In this document: piece by piece, positions 24,943 to 33,835 of the stretch
Position numbering within the stretch: the first letter of the stretch is position 1
How the letters are laid out: each line of letters starts with the position of its first letter
DNA from: Rhodocyclaceae bacterium
Lineage (GTDB): Bacteria > Pseudomonadota > Gammaproteobacteria > Burkholderiales > Ga0077523
Reading direction: 5' to 3'
DNA: 64,000 nucleotides
Assembly: GCA_020248405.1 (NCBI GenBank)
Contig: JADCHQ010000021.1
Span: 57,448-121,447, forward strand
Translations under genes and position numbers: made by a program
The notes under the pieces: model-generated
Seen by the model: the letters and a program-made list of their open reading frames with translations, nothing else
The model's database searches: none
Told to the model about the DNA's origin: nothing

Positions 24943-27900
24943 CTAGGCGGCGCGGCTTGCGGGCGGCGCCACGGCCGTGCCGCGCAGTTGCTCCTCCAGG
25001 GCGTTCCACTTGGGCAGGACCTTCTCGAGGTGCGCGGCCTTCACGTGCCCGAAGCCGCGGATGTGCTCGGGCAGGCTCGCCAGTTCCACGGCGGCGGCCA
25101 GGGTTTCCTCCGAGAGCGTTTGCAGGGCCCGTCCGATGCTGTCCTGGTATCGGGCGATGAGCGCCCGTTCCTCGCGCCGCTCGGCGGTAAAGCCGAAGGG
25201 GTCGAAGGGCGTGCCGCGCAGGCGCTTGAATCGGGCCAGCACCTTGAAGGCGGACATCACCCAGGGGCCGTAGCTCTCCTTCTGCAGCCTGCCATCGGCG
25301 CCGCGCCGGGCCAGCAGGGGCGGGGCCAAGTGGAAGCGTAGCCTGGGCGTACCCTCGAAGGTATCGGCAAGACGCTTTGTGAAGGCGGTATCGGAGTACA
25401 GCCGGGCCACTTCGTATTCGTCCTTGTAGCTCATGAGCTTGGCGAGGTTACGTGCCACGGCCCGGGTGAGGGTGTCGCGGCGGTGCAGGCGCGACTCGGC
25501 CTCGCGCACGCGGGCCACGAAGTCGGTGTAGCGCTTCGCCCACGCGGCATCCTGGTAGTCGGTGAGGAAGGCCCCATGGCGGCGCACCAGTGCATCGACG
25601 GATTCGGGAAAGCTCACCGCCACTGGTTGCGCCGGCGTGGCGACGCGTTCCACCCGTCCCGTGTCCACGGCCGCGTGGCGGCCCCACAGGAAGGCGGTCT
25701 TGTTGGCTTCCACGGCAACGCCGTTCAACTCGATGGCTCGCAGCAGCGCCGCCTCCGTGAGCGGCACCAGCCCGTTCTGCCAGGCAAAGCCCAGCAGGAA
25801 CAGGTTCGCGCCGATGGCATCGCCGAGCAGCCGGGTGGCCAGGTGCGTGGCATCCACCATGCGCACGTTGCCGCCCGTGGCCTCCTGCAGCAGGCCGCGG
25901 ATCTCGCTGTGGGGGAACTGCCAGTCCGGTTCGCGCGTGAAGTTGCCCGGTGGCTGTTCGTGGCTGTTGATGATGGCGGCGGTGCGGCCGGGCCGCGCCT
26001 TGGCCACCGAGTCCGCCGACCCCGCGGTGAGCATGTCGCAGCCCAGCAGCAGGTCGGCTTCACCGGTGGCGATGCGCTGGGCGCGCAGTGATGCGGGCGA
26101 GGCCGCCAGCTTCACGTGGGAGGTGACCGCGCCGTTTTTCTGCGACATGCCGGTCATGTCCAGCACCGACACGCCCTTGCCTTCCAGATGGGCGGCCATG
26201 CCCATGAGCGCGCCCACGGTGATCACGCCCGTGCCGCCGATGCCCGTGACCAGCACGTTCCAGGTGCCGCTGGTGAGGGGCGGCAGGACCGGCTGCGGCA
26301 GGGCCGGCAAATCGCCGAGTGCGGATTTCGCCGCCTTCGCGCGCCGCGGTGCCACGCCTTCCACGGTGACGAAACTCGGACAGAAGCCCTGGACGCAGGC
26401 GAGGTCCTGATTGCAGGCCGACTGGTCGATGACACGCTTGCGGCCCAGAGGGGTTTCGAGGGGTACCACGGCCGTGCAGTTGGAGGCCACGCCGCAATCA
26501 CCGCAGCCCTCGCACACCGCCTCGTTGATGAAGGCTCGCGCGGGCGCGGCCGGGAACTCGCCCTTCTTGCGGCGGCGGCGCTTCTCGGCGGCGCACACCT
26601 GGTCGTGGATTAGCACCGAGCAGCCCTTCACGCCGCGCAGTTCGCGCTGCACGGATTCAAGTTCGGAGCGCGCGTGCAGGGTGACCTCGGCGGGCAGCCC
26701 GCTGCGGTCTGCGTAGCGCGACAGGTCCTCGGTGACCAGGGCAATGCGCCTGACACCCTCGGCGGCCACTTGCTGGGCGATGCCGCGCACGGTCACCTGA
26801 CCGTCCACGGGCTGGCCGCCGGTCATGGCCACCGCGTCGTTGTAGAGAATCTTGTAGGTGATGTTGACATCCGAGGCCACGGCAGCGCGCAGCGCCAGGT
26901 GCCCGGAGTGGAAGAAGGTGCCGTCGCCGAGATTGGCGAAGACGTGCTCGCGCTCGCAGAAGGGCGCCGCGCCGATCCAGGTGGCGCCCTCGCCGCCCAT
27001 CTGGGTGGTGGTGATGTTCTGGCCGGGAAAGATGGCGGTGGCCATCACATGGCAGCCGATGCCTGCCAGGGCGACGCTGCCGTCGGGCACTCGCGTGGAG
27101 CGGCTGTGGGGGCAGCCGGCGCAGTACCAGGCGGGGCGGGCTGGGACCCCTGCGGCCGCCTGCACCTGTGCGGACTTGGCCTCCAGCAGGGCGAGCCGCT
27201 CGCGCATGGCGGCGCTGTCGTGGAAGCGGCCGATGCGCCCGGCCAGCACGCGGGCGATCTGGGCAATGGAGAAGTCGCCCTTGGCGGGCAGCAGCCACTC
27301 GCCGGGGCCGGCATTCCATTCGCCGCGCTCGTCGAACTTGCCGATCACGCGCGGGCGCACATCCGGGTCCCAGTTGTAGAGGTGCTCCTTGAGCTGGTAC
27401 TCCACCACCTGGCGCTTCTCCTCCACCACCAGGATTTCCTCCAGGCCACGGGCGAACTGGCGCACGCCTTCGGGTTCGAGGGGCCATGGCATGGCCACCT
27501 TGAAGACGCGGATGCCGATGTGGGCGGCGGCCTGCTCGTCGATGCCCAGTTCCTCCAGCGCTTCCATCACGTCCATGTAGGCCTTGCCCGAGGCCACGAT
27601 CCCCAGCCGCGCGCGCGGCGAATCCACGGTGATGCGGTTCAGGCGGTTGGCGCGGGCATAGGCGATGGCGGCGTAGATCTTGTAGTCCTGCATGAGCGCT
27701 TCCTGGTTGCGCGCCTGGGTGCCCAGCGTCTCGGCGGACAGCCGGGCATGCACGCCCGCGGGCGGAAGGGGGAAGTCCTCGGGCAGCAGGATGCGGGGGG
27801 CGTCGATCTGCGCCTCGATGGATGCCGAGGATTCCACCGTGTCGGCAAGCGCCTTGAAGGCCACGGCGCACCCCGAGAAGCGCGACATGGCGAAGCCATG

Positions 27901-28446
27901 CAGTCCCAGTTCCACGTATTCCTGCACGTTGCAGGGGTAGAGCACGGGAATCATCGAGGCGGCGAACAGGTGGTCGCTCTGGTGGGGCAGGGTGGAGGAA
28001 TAGGCGTTGTGGTCATCGCCAGCCACCAGCAGCACTCCGCCGCGCTTGGCCGTGCCGGCGAAGTTCATGTGCTTGAACACGTCGCCGCAACGGTCCACGC
28101 CCGGGCCCTTGCCGTACCAGAGGGCGAAAACGCCGTCGAAGCGCGAGCCGCCCACCAGGCTCACCTGCTGCGAACCCCAGACGGCAGTGGCTGCCAGTTC
28201 CTCGTTCACGCCCGGCTGGAACTTCACGTCGTGGGCGGCCAAGTGCTTCTCGGCTTTCCAGAGCGCCTCGTCGAGCCCGCCCAGCGGTGAGCCGCGGTAG
28301 CCCGACACGAAGCCGGCGGTGTTGAGCCCGGCGAGCCGGTCGCGGCGCTTCTGCACCAGCATCAGCCGCACCAGGGCCTGGATGCCGGAGAGGTAGATGC
28401 GGCCGGAATCGGCCAGGTACTTGTCTTCGAGAGTCACGGTCTGCAT
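24943..28446 (-). CDS. Indolepyruvate ferredoxin oxidoreductase (fused, about 1167 aa)
   Basis: The ATG at 28446 follows CAGGAGACCGAC. The chain reads as a fused 2-oxoacid:ferredoxin oxidoreductase: N-terminal pyruvate-ferredoxin-type TPP domain (GYRGSPLGGLDEALWKAE, ELAATAVWGSQQ), a TPP-binding half with ARPAWYCAGCPHSRS and GGEGATWIGAAPF, a cysteine-rich 4Fe-4S segment (VCEGCGDCGVASNC, CNQDLACVQGFCPSF), and a C-terminal gamma domain (VTGIGGTGVITVGALMGMAAHLEGK). These enzymes decarboxylate aryl or branched-chain 2-oxo acids to acyl-CoA with reduction of a carrier. It neighbours the acetolactate synthase and Lrp genes, fitting amino-acid 2-oxoacid metabolism. Confidence 0.93.
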   Translation of the reverse strand: MQTVTLEDKYLADSGRIYLSGIQALVRLMLVQKRRDRLAGLNTAGFVSGYRGSPLGGLDEALWKAEKHLAAHDVKFQPGVNEELAATAVWGSQQVSLVGGSRFDGVFALWYGKGPGVDRCGDVFKHMNFAGTAKRGGVLLVAGDDHNAYSSTLPHQSDHLFAASMIPVLYPCNVQEYVELGLHGFAMSRFSGCAVAFKALADTVESSASIEAQIDAPRILLPEDFPLPPAGVHARLSAETLGTQARNQEALMQDYKIYAAIAYARANRLNRITVDSPRARLGIVASGKAYMDVMEALEELGIDEQAAAHIGIRVFKVAMPWPLEPEGVRQFARGLEEILVVEEKRQVVEYQLKEHLYNWDPDVRPRVIGKFDERGEWNAGPGEWLLPAKGDFSIAQIARVLAGRIGRFHDSAAMRERLALLEAKSAQVQAAAGVPARPAWYCAGCPHSRSTRVPDGSVALAGIGCHVMATAIFPGQNITTTQMGGEGATWIGAAPFCEREHVFANLGDGTFFHSGHLALRAAVASDVNITYKILYNDAVAMTGGQPVDGQVTVRGIAQQVAAEGVRRIALVTEDLSRYADRSGLPAEVTLHARSELESVQRELRGVKGCSVLIHDQVCAAEKRRRRKKGEFPAAPARAFINEAVCEGCGDCGVASNCTAVVPLETPLGRKRVIDQSACNQDLACVQGFCPSFVTVEGVAPRRAKAAKSALGDLPALPQPVLPPLTSGTWNVLVTGIGGTGVITVGALMGMAAHLEGKGVSVLDMTGMSQKNGAVTSHVKLAASPASLRAQRIATGEADLLLGCDMLTAGSADSVAKARPGRTAAIINSHEQPPGNFTREPDWQFPHSEIRGLLQEATGGNVRMVDATHLATRLLGDAIGANLFLLGFAWQNGLVPLTEAALLRAIELNGVAVEANKTAFLWGRHAAVDTGRVERVATPAQPVAVSFPESVDALVRRHGAFLTDYQDAAWAKRYTDFVARVREAESRLHRRDTLTRAVARNLAKLMSYKDEYEVARLYSDTAFTKRLADTFEGTPRLRFHLAPPLLARRGADGRLQKESYGPWVMSAFKVLARFKRLRGTPFDPFGFTAERREERALIARYQDSIGRALQTLSEETLAAAVELASLPEHIRGFGHVKAAHLEKVLPKWNALEEQLRGTAVAPPASRAA

Positions 28447-28574
28447 GTCGGTCTCCTGTGGGATCCGCGGAGAGGGGCACATCGCCATGGGTGGGCGATT
28501 CCCCTGCGATTCGCCGCTGGTCCGGTGGGGCCGGCGGCGAGCTTGTCAATGAACGAGAACCCTGGCCTCCTCGG

Positions 28575-30359
28575 TCACGGGCGGCCCCGGGGCGCGAGCA
28601 GCACCTCGTGGTGACCGGCGCCAGCGGGAATCATGGGAAAGCAGTCCTCAACGGGCGCCACGGCCACGTCGAGGAAGAATGGGCCGTCGTGGGCCAGGCA
28701 GCAGGCCAGGGCGGCATCCAGCCCGGCGGGGTCTTCCACCCGCGCGGCGCCCCAGCCAAAACCCTTGGCCACGGCGACGAAATCGGGCAAGGCCTCGGTG
28801 TAGCTGTGCGACAGGCGCCCGCCGTGATGCATGGACTGCCACTGGCGCACCATGCCCATGTGGGCGTTGTTGCACAACACCACCTTCACCGGCGTGCGGT
28901 GCTGCATGGCGGTGGACAGCTCCTGCAGGTTCATCAGGATGGAGGCGTCGCCCGACACGCACACCACCGTGCGGCCGGGATGGGCGATCTGCGCGCCGAT
29001 GGCCGCCGGCAGACCGTAGCCCATGGTGCCCGCGCCGCCTGAAGTGAGCCAGCGGTTCGGATGGTCGAAGCGCAGGTACTGGGCCGCCCACATCTGGTGC
29101 TGGCCCACGTCGGTGGAGACGATGGCATCACGCCCCTCGAGAGCCGCGCCCAGCGTCACCATCAGCCGCTGCGGCAGGATGGCGCCCGGTGGATCGTCGA
29201 AACCCAGGCTGTCGCGGCAACGCCACTCGGCGATGCGTTGCCACCAGGGCGCGAGCCGGGCTGGCTGCAGGAGTTCGCCCGCCAGCGCCGCTTCGAGGCC
29301 CACCAGCATGGCACCACAGTCGCCCGCCAGGGGCACATCCACCTTGACGATCTTGTTGATGGAGGCGGCATCGATGTCCAGGTGGATCTTGCGGGCCCCC
29401 GGCGCGAAGTCCGACAGCCGCCCGGTGACGCGGTCGTCAAAGCGCGCGCCCACGCACACGATGAGATCGGCGTGGTGCATGGCGAGGTTTGCTTCCAGGG
29501 TGCCGTGCATGCCGAGCATGCCCAGGAACTGCCCGTCGCCACCGGGAAAGGCGCCCAGCCCCATGAGGGTGAGGGTGCAGGGCGCGCCGCTGCGGCGGAC
29601 GATGCGGGTGAAAGCTTCGCAGGCCGCGGGTCCGGAGTTGATGAGTCCGCCGCCACCGTAGAACACAGGGCGCTCGGCGTTGGCGATGAGGGCAGCGGCC
29701 TCCTCCAGGCGGGCGCGTGGCAGCGGCCGGGCAGTGCGGCGCGGCAGCGGCCGCAGCGTGGCGGGTTCGGGCGGACAGGGCGCCAGTTGATGATCCTTGG
29801 GAAAGTCCAGCAGCACCGGTCCGGGCCGGCCTTCCGTGGCCACGGCAAAGGCCTTGCGCACCAACGGCTCCACCTCGGCCGCCGCGCGCACCTGGGCATT
29901 CCACTTGGTGACCGGGCGGGAGATGCCCAGGGCATCGCATTCCTGGAAGGCATCGGTGCCGATCAGGGCCGAGGATACCTGTCCGCTGATGCACACCAGG
30001 GGGATGGAATCGCACAGCGCATCGAGAAGCCCGGTGGTGGCGTTGCTCATGCCCGGCCCGGAGGTGACCAGCACCACGCCTGGCCGGCCGGTGCTGCGGG
30101 CATAGCCCTCGGCGGCGTGGACGGCGGCCTGTTCGTGGCGCACCAGCACGTGGCGGATGCGCCGCTCGCCGTGCAAGGCATCGTAAATGGGGAGTACGGC
30201 GCCGCCGGGGTAGCCAAAAATCACCTCCACACCCAGGTCTGCCAGGGTGTCCAGCAGCCGGCGCGCGCCGTTTGCGGCGGGCGCCTGACCGGGTGCCGCG
30301 CCGGGCGACAGGGCCGGTGAGGACCGGGTGCGCAGCGGTGGGGGGAGCAGGGGTTCCAT
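28575..30359 (-). CDS. Acetolactate synthase-type TPP enzyme (IlvB-like large subunit)
   Basis: 594 residues. N-terminal TPP domain has [17 protein letters not shown] and [20 protein letters not shown] with the catalytic Glu; the middle FAD-binding-like domain contains [10 protein letters not shown]; the C-terminal TPP domain has [16 protein letters not shown] and [15 protein letters not shown]...[12 protein letters not shown] (GDG-x-x-N type motif). This is the acetohydroxyacid synthase pattern, condensing pyruvate with pyruvate or 2-oxobutyrate. No ilvN small subunit or ilvC lies next to it, so it may be a specialised or paralogous copy. It is divergent from an Lrp-family regulator. Confidence 0.92.
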   Translation of the reverse strand: MEPLLPPPLRTRSSPALSPGAAPGQAPAANGARRLLDTLADLGVEVIFGYPGGAVLPIYDALHGERRIRHVLVRHEQAAVHAAEGYARSTGRPGVVLVTSGPGMSNATTGLLDALCDSIPLVCISGQVSSALIGTDAFQECDALGISRPVTKWNAQVRAAAEVEPLVRKAFAVATEGRPGPVLLDFPKDHQLAPCPPEPATLRPLPRRTARPLPRARLEEAAALIANAERPVFYGGGGLINSGPAACEAFTRIVRRSGAPCTLTLMGLGAFPGGDGQFLGMLGMHGTLEANLAMHHADLIVCVGARFDDRVTGRLSDFAPGARKIHLDIDAASINKIVKVDVPLAGDCGAMLVGLEAALAGELLQPARLAPWWQRIAEWRCRDSLGFDDPPGAILPQRLMVTLGAALEGRDAIVSTDVGQHQMWAAQYLRFDHPNRWLTSGGAGTMGYGLPAAIGAQIAHPGRTVVCVSGDASILMNLQELSTAMQHRTPVKVVLCNNAHMGMVRQWQSMHHGGRLSHSYTEALPDFVAVAKGFGWGAARVEDPAGLDAALACCLAHDGPFFLDVAVAPVEDCFPMIPAGAGHHEVLLAPRGRP

Positions 30360-30401
30360 GGGCCAAGATACTAGCCGTCCACCCGCGGAAAAAGTCTCCG
30401 A

Positions 30402-30416
30402 TTATTCTGAGAATAA
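30402..30416. promoter_or_regulatory. Perfect 6-3-6 palindrome TTATTC-TGA-GAATAA
   Basis: It lies in the 102-bp divergent region between the IlvB-like and Lrp genes, where the sequence is strikingly AT-rich for this genome. Lrp/AsnC proteins bind AT-rich palindromes of about 15 bp, so this is a likely operator for one or both genes. Confidence 0.5.
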
Positions 30417-30451
30417 GGCTAGTATTTGGGATAAATTTCCTCAATACAGGC

Positions 30452-30468
30452 GTTCCAAAGAATGGAAC
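30452..30468. promoter_or_regulatory. Palindrome GTTCCA-N5-TGGAAC across the Lrp start codon
   Basis: The 6-bp arms are perfect and the ATG at 30462 lies inside the element. It could serve as an autoregulatory operator or form an mRNA hairpin over the start codon. It may also be chance; only the sequence symmetry is seen. Confidence 0.35.
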
Positions 30469-30959
30469 TCGACAAATTCGATCATGCTATCCTGGCTGCG
30501 TTGCAGCGCGACGCGCGCGCCAGCATCCAGGCCATCAGCGAGCAGGTAGGCCTGTCCTCCACGCCCTGCTGGAACCGCATCAAGCGCATGGAGCGCGAGG
30601 GCGTGATCCAGGGCTACACCGTGAGGGTGGATCCCCATGCGGTGGGGTTCGCGGAACAGGTGATCGTGCAAGTGACTCTGGAGAGCCACACCGAGGACAC
30701 GTTGGATGCCTTTGCCCGCGAACTGGCCGCCATCCCGGAGGTGCTGGAGGCGGAGCTCATCTCCGGCGACTACGATTACCTGCTGCGCATCGCTGTGCGA
30801 GACACCCGCGACTACGAGCGCCTGTTGCGCGAGAAGCTCTACCGCATCCCCGGCATTCGCCACAGCAAGTCGAGCTTCGTGCTGCGCACCCTCAAGGACG
30901 AGCAGCTTCCGCTGGCACCACCCGCGCCGCCGCGCAAGGCGCGGGCACGGCGGACTTGA
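30462..30959 (+). CDS. Lrp/AsnC-family transcriptional regulator
   Basis: 165 residues. The N-terminal HTH reads FDHAILAALQRDARASIQAISEQVGLSSTPCWNRIKRMEREGVI, a textbook Lrp/AsnC helix-turn-helix with the recognition helix SSTPCWNRIKR. The C-terminal RAM domain contains VQVTLESHTEDTLDAFARELA and ISGDYDYLLRIAVRD, the amino-acid-binding alpha-beta sandwich. It is divergent from the acetolactate synthase gene and probably controls it in response to an amino acid. Tail residues 150-165 are basic. Confidence 0.93.
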   Translation: MELDKFDHAILAALQRDARASIQAISEQVGLSSTPCWNRIKRMEREGVIQGYTVRVDPHAVGFAEQVIVQVTLESHTEDTLDAFARELAAIPEVLEAELISGDYDYLLRIAVRDTRDYERLLREKLYRIPGIRHSKSSFVLRTLKDEQLPLAPPAPPRKARARRT

Positions 30960-31016
30960 CGGGAGGCGAGGCGGAGCAGGGGTCTGGCCGGGTACGGTAA
31001 TGGCGGCAATACGCCA

Positions 31017-32567
31017 TCACCGCCTGGGAGCGACCGCCCGTAATACTTCCCGCGCGGCGCGCAGCCCGCTTTCCACCGCGCCGTTCAGGAAGCCCTGCCA
31101 TTGTAGGGAGGTGTGCTCGCCTGCGAAGTGGCAGTGGCCTTCAGGCTCGGGCTCGATGCCCAGCACCGAGGTGGCGTAGCCCACCGGGTAGTAGGCATAG
31201 GAGCCGCGGCTCCAGGGGTTGTCGCTCCAGGCGTCGCGGATCGCGCGCCCGTTCCAGGCCTCGGTTGCGCCGGGGAGCGCTTGGGCCAACGCATCCGCCG
31301 CACGGGGGGCGAGAGACCTCGCCGGGCCCGTGCCGGCCGCGAAGGCCAGGCTACCGCCGCTCCAGAAGTTGAGGATGCCTGCCTCACCCGGTTGCGCGCG
31401 GGTGGGCTCCCAGGTGCTGTGGAAGGGTGCGGCGTCCATCACCACCACGCCGTTGTTGCCCCGGGCGTTCCAGAAGCGATGGCGAAACTGCAATTGCAGC
31501 TTGGTGCTGGCGCCCATGGGCAGTTCGCGGATGGCTCGCAGTTTGAGCGGCCGGAAGCCCGCCCGTGACAGATTTAGGTCCTGCAGCGTCGAGAAGGGCA
31601 GCGCCAGGATGACCCGGTCGAATGCCTCGGCGCGCTCGCCGCCGGCATCGCGCAGCGTGAGCCGCAGGCGCGCGCCGCCGATCCGTTCAAGCCCCATGAG
31701 CCGGGTGCCGGTGGTCACGGGGCTGCCCAGTTCGGCCACCAGCCGCGCCACCATGTGGTCGTTCCCGCCGCGCACGTGATAGCGCTGGTCGGAACCGGCA
31801 TAGGGCTCGAAGCGGTCGGCCTCGGAGACGGCCAGCGTTGCCACGATGCTCACGGCCGAGATCCAGGTGGTGTCTGCCGCGAATTCCTCGGTATAGGCAT
31901 TGTCCAGCGCACGCCCCAGGCGTGAGGCGCGTCCGCCGGGCACGTGGCGATCGATCCACTGAGCCACGCTGATGCCATCGAGGGCGCGCGCAGCCTTGCT
32001 CGCGCCGCGGTAGCCGTAGTCCTCGCCCAGGGCCCTGGCCTGGCGCTGGACCACGCGATGCACCGGCTGGAAATCCCGCGTCGCCTCCTCCGGGGTGTAG
32101 GCGGCACCGTCAAGCCAGGTTAGCGGCGCGGTGCCGGGCGCCTCGGCGGCGAGCACGTCATCCAGTTGCAGGCCCAGCGCGCGGCACAGCGCGATGATCT
32201 CCTCGTGCACCGAGTCGATGAACTCGCCGCCGTGCTCGGCCACCTGCTGCTGGTCGAAGGCCGAGCGCTCAGAGTAGCAGCGGCCGCCCACCCGCTGCGC
32301 CCCCTCGTAGACGGTGCAGTCGAGGCCGGCACGGCGCAGGGCCCACGCCGCCGTGAGGCCCGCCAGCCCGGCGCCCACCACGGCAATGCGCGGTGCGGCA
32401 GCCTTCGCCGCGGCGGCTGCCCAACCGGGCGCGGCCGCCATGGCGCCGAGGGCTGCCCCGCCCGCCAGGAAGCGGCGCCGGGCGGGCACGAGTTGTCCGG
32501 GCGATGCGTCCCGGGCCCACGCGCGGGCGATGCGCTGCAGGGCGTACAGCAGAGGGGTTCTGGCCAT
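31017..32567 (-). CDS. Tat-exported flavin amine oxidase
   Basis: 516 residues. The N-terminus has a twin-arginine signal (ARRRFLAGGAALGAMAAAPG, residues 29-48). The FAD domain starts RIAVVGAGLAGLTAAWALRRAGL with the dinucleotide fold, then EGAQRVGGRCYSE. The C-terminus has RGSYAYYPVG and HFAGEHTSLQWQGFLNGAVESGLRAA, typical of monoamine oxidases/L-amino-acid oxidases. It should oxidise amines in the periplasm, producing aldehyde, ammonia and H2O2; substrate unknown. It converges on the Lrp gene and follows the B3/B4-domain gene by 28 bp. Confidence 0.9.
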   Translation of the reverse strand: MARTPLLYALQRIARAWARDASPGQLVPARRRFLAGGAALGAMAAAPGWAAAAAKAAAPRIAVVGAGLAGLTAAWALRRAGLDCTVYEGAQRVGGRCYSERSAFDQQQVAEHGGEFIDSVHEEIIALCRALGLQLDDVLAAEAPGTAPLTWLDGAAYTPEEATRDFQPVHRVVQRQARALGEDYGYRGASKAARALDGISVAQWIDRHVPGGRASRLGRALDNAYTEEFAADTTWISAVSIVATLAVSEADRFEPYAGSDQRYHVRGGNDHMVARLVAELGSPVTTGTRLMGLERIGGARLRLTLRDAGGERAEAFDRVILALPFSTLQDLNLSRAGFRPLKLRAIRELPMGASTKLQLQFRHRFWNARGNNGVVVMDAAPFHSTWEPTRAQPGEAGILNFWSGGSLAFAAGTGPARSLAPRAADALAQALPGATEAWNGRAIRDAWSDNPWSRGSYAYYPVGYATSVLGIEPEPEGHCHFAGEHTSLQWQGFLNGAVESGLRAAREVLRAVAPRR

Positions 32568-32595
32568 GGGGTGCGCGTCCTCGAAATGAATCGCT

Positions 32596-33279
32596 TCAGG
32601 CGATGATCCAGGATTCCGTCAACCGGCCGCCGCACAGGCCGGTGGTGAGATCCACCCAGCGCGCCAGCGCTGCCTCGATCATGGCGCGGTCCGTTCCCGC
32701 ATGCCCCTGTAGGATGCAGAACACTGCTCGGGTAGTGGATGTGACGCGGGTGCGCTCGCACTGGCGGTGCTCAAGGCGGCAGAGGATCTCGCCGTCGTGG
32801 TCCACGTAGGCGTATTCTCCGGCGGGCACGGGTTCTGGCGCGGTGGCGCCCAGGGGCACGAAGCACTCGGTGCCATTGGTGAGCCTCAGGTCGATGTTGC
32901 CGCGTACCTCGTGCAGGTCGTGGGCGCCCAGCGACAGGCGCGTCTCAAGAGACACGGTGTTGTAGATGTCCACCACCGGGCTGATCTCGGGAATGATGCC
33001 CTTGCGCAGATAAAGGCTCACAAGAGCCTCGGCCGAGGCGGGAAAGCGGCGGTTGGAGCGGCCCACGGCATCGTGCAGGGCGCGAAAGCCGGCCAGCACC
33101 GGATCGGTTTCGATGAATCCTGGCAACAGTTCGCGCGCCAGGCGCTGCCGCAAGTGCGCCCGCAGCCCGGGCAGGCCCGTGGGCTGCACGTGGTTGCGCA
33201 CGCCCTCCACCACGGCAAAGGCGCCTCGCACGCCCAGGGCGCGCACCGAAGGGTGGATGGAGAAATTCAAGGCGGACAT
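32596..33279 (-). CDS. B3/B4 (PheT tRNA-binding-like) domain protein
   Basis: 227 residues with the stand-alone B3/B4 domain known from the beta subunit of phenylalanyl-tRNA synthetase. Recognisable parts are FRALHDAVGRSNRRFPASAEALV, the strong LRKGIIPEISPVVDIYNTVSLETRLSLGAHDL, and DHDGEILCRLEHRQCERTRVT near the end. Free-standing members may edit or bind misacylated tRNA or act as ligand-binding proteins; function in this organism is not known. It lies directly upstream of the amine oxidase on the same strand. Confidence 0.85.
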   Translation of the reverse strand: MSALNFSIHPSVRALGVRGAFAVVEGVRNHVQPTGLPGLRAHLRQRLARELLPGFIETDPVLAGFRALHDAVGRSNRRFPASAEALVSLYLRKGIIPEISPVVDIYNTVSLETRLSLGAHDLHEVRGNIDLRLTNGTECFVPLGATAPEPVPAGEYAYVDHDGEILCRLEHRQCERTRVTSTTRAVFCILQGHAGTDRAMIEAALARWVDLTTGLCGGRLTESWIIA

Positions 33280-33388
33280 GGCAAGGCGGCTCGATGGGCG
33301 TTCGCGCGGCGGGCCGGTGCTATTCTGGGCAGCAAGGGTACGCAGGGCGAAGCGCCGGCGGCGCCCAATTGGGAGGAGAATCTACCAG

Positions 33389-33424
33389 ATGTTGCAAAGC
33401 GTTCGCGGTTGCGCGCTGCCGTGA
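33389..33424 (+). CDS. 11-codon leader ORF upstream of GNAT gene
   Basis: GGGAGGAG (33371-33378) is spaced for an ATG at 33389 that encodes MLQSVRGCALP and stops at a TGA (33422-33424) overlapping the GTG start of the acetyltransferase (GTGA). Such a layout is typical of translational coupling through a leader peptide. It might also be an indel that split the true N-terminus. Confidence 0.4.
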   Translation: MLQSVRGCALP

Positions 33425-33756
33425 CGCAGGGGCCGCTTGCCGATGGGGAGGCGGAACTCGCGGTGGTTCACGACGAGGCCCGGCGTCGTTACGAGGCGTG
33501 CTTGCATTGTGAACTGATCGGGCACGCCGCCTACGCGCTGTCGGCGGGTGTGCTGACCATCGGTCACACGGAGGTGGATCGCCGTTACGAGGGACGCGGC
33601 GCGGGCGCGGCCCTGATCAAGGCGGCGCTGGAGGATGTGCGGGCCCGAGGCCTCCAGGTGCTGCCGCTGTGCAGCTTCGAGGCTGCCTACGTGCGCAGGC
33701 ACCGCGATTATGCGGATTTGGTGCCGCGGGAGCGCCGGGCGCAGTTCCGGCTCTAG
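33421..33756 (+). CDS. Small GNAT-type N-acetyltransferase
   Basis: 111 residues from GTG 33421 (a TTG at 33409 is also in frame). It matches the short YjdJ-type GNAT proteins: LIGHAAYALSAGVLTIGHTEVDRRYEGRGAGAALIKAALEDVRARGLQVLPLCSF has the acetyl-CoA P-loop (YEGRGAGAA) and the conserved PLCSFEAAYVRRHRDYADLV end. It probably acetylates a small molecule or protein amine; substrate unknown. It has no good ribosome site of its own and seems coupled to the leader ORF. Confidence 0.82.
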   Translation: MTQGPLADGEAELAVVHDEARRRYEACLHCELIGHAAYALSAGVLTIGHTEVDRRYEGRGAGAALIKAALEDVRARGLQVLPLCSFEAAYVRRHRDYADLVPRERRAQFRL

Positions 33757-33835
33757 CCCCACAGTGCCGTCTTGCCCGTCATGGCAGCGGCGGCGTCAGG
33801 TGCCGTCATGCATCGAGACCGCGGGCCGCTGGTCG

